From positions 3,061,611-3,125,610 of the forward strand of contig VCAZ01000032.1 of NCBI GenBank assembly GCA_005784505.1: a DNA stretch of 64,000 nt, in the 5' to 3' direction. The stretch comes from Bagarius yarrelli. Lineage: Eukaryota; Chordata; Actinopteri; Siluriformes; Sisoridae. Positions 63,961 through 64,000 of the stretch are shown piece after piece. The notes below the pieces were generated by a model. It saw only the letters and a list, made by a program, of their open reading frames with translations. It made no database searches and was not told the origin of the DNA. The translations under genes and the position numbers were made by a program. Numbering within the stretch: the first letter of the stretch is position 1; each line of letters starts with the position of its first letter.

Positions 63961-64000
63961 GTAGAAGCCAAAATTAGAAGCCAATCAGACAATTAGCTCC

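Overview
The window is vertebrate nuclear DNA, almost certainly from a ray-finned fish. Both genes are split or accompanied by introns and UTRs, and there are no bacterial operons. The sequence is crowded with (CA)n, (GATA)n, (TCCA)n and polypurine tracts and with tRNA-derived SINEs whose tails are common in teleosts. The repeat style fits an ostariophysan such as a catfish or characin, but that placement is a guess.

Only two protein-coding loci are supported. At the left edge is the terminal coding exon of a gene on the + strand (3287-3553) that I read as nbas, the NRZ-tether / nonsense-mediated-decay factor. It has a long pyrimidine-rich intron upstream and a short 3' UTR with a poly(A) signal at 3727. 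At 31595-32362 on the - strand is a complete single-exon coding region for lratd1 (fam84a). It has a 5'-UTR intron, a compact CCAAT/GC/TATA-like promoter near 32.92-32.99 kb, and a poly(A) signal at 31061. The two genes converge, the arrangement I know from human 2p24 (FAM84A next to NBAS), so each call supports the other.

The 27 kb between the genes and the 31 kb to the right are non-coding. They hold (a) three tRNA-derived SINE families, here called A, B and C, some tandemly duplicated or with multiplied tails; (b) an unnamed ~280-bp element rich in CCGATAT/ATATCGG, seen at eight or nine places; (c) a dead Tc1/mariner transposase, a dead LINE ORF2 3' end nested in a SINE, and a 94-bp MITE with perfect 14-bp termini; (d) several minisatellites (46, 29, 26, 39 and about 11-12 bp units, the last with ~115-bp higher-order structure); (e) long polypurine and tetranucleotide tracts; and (f) unique, AT/homeobox-site-like blocks that look like candidate conserved non-coding elements.

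I found no CRISPR array, no stand-alone tRNA or rRNA gene, and no gene cassette that would make a new biological system. The most interesting points are the nbas terminal exon that opens with a perfect donor sequence directly after its acceptor (a recursive-splice-site look-alike), the catalytically dead LRAT fold of lratd1 with its tidy promoter, and the CCGATAT element family.
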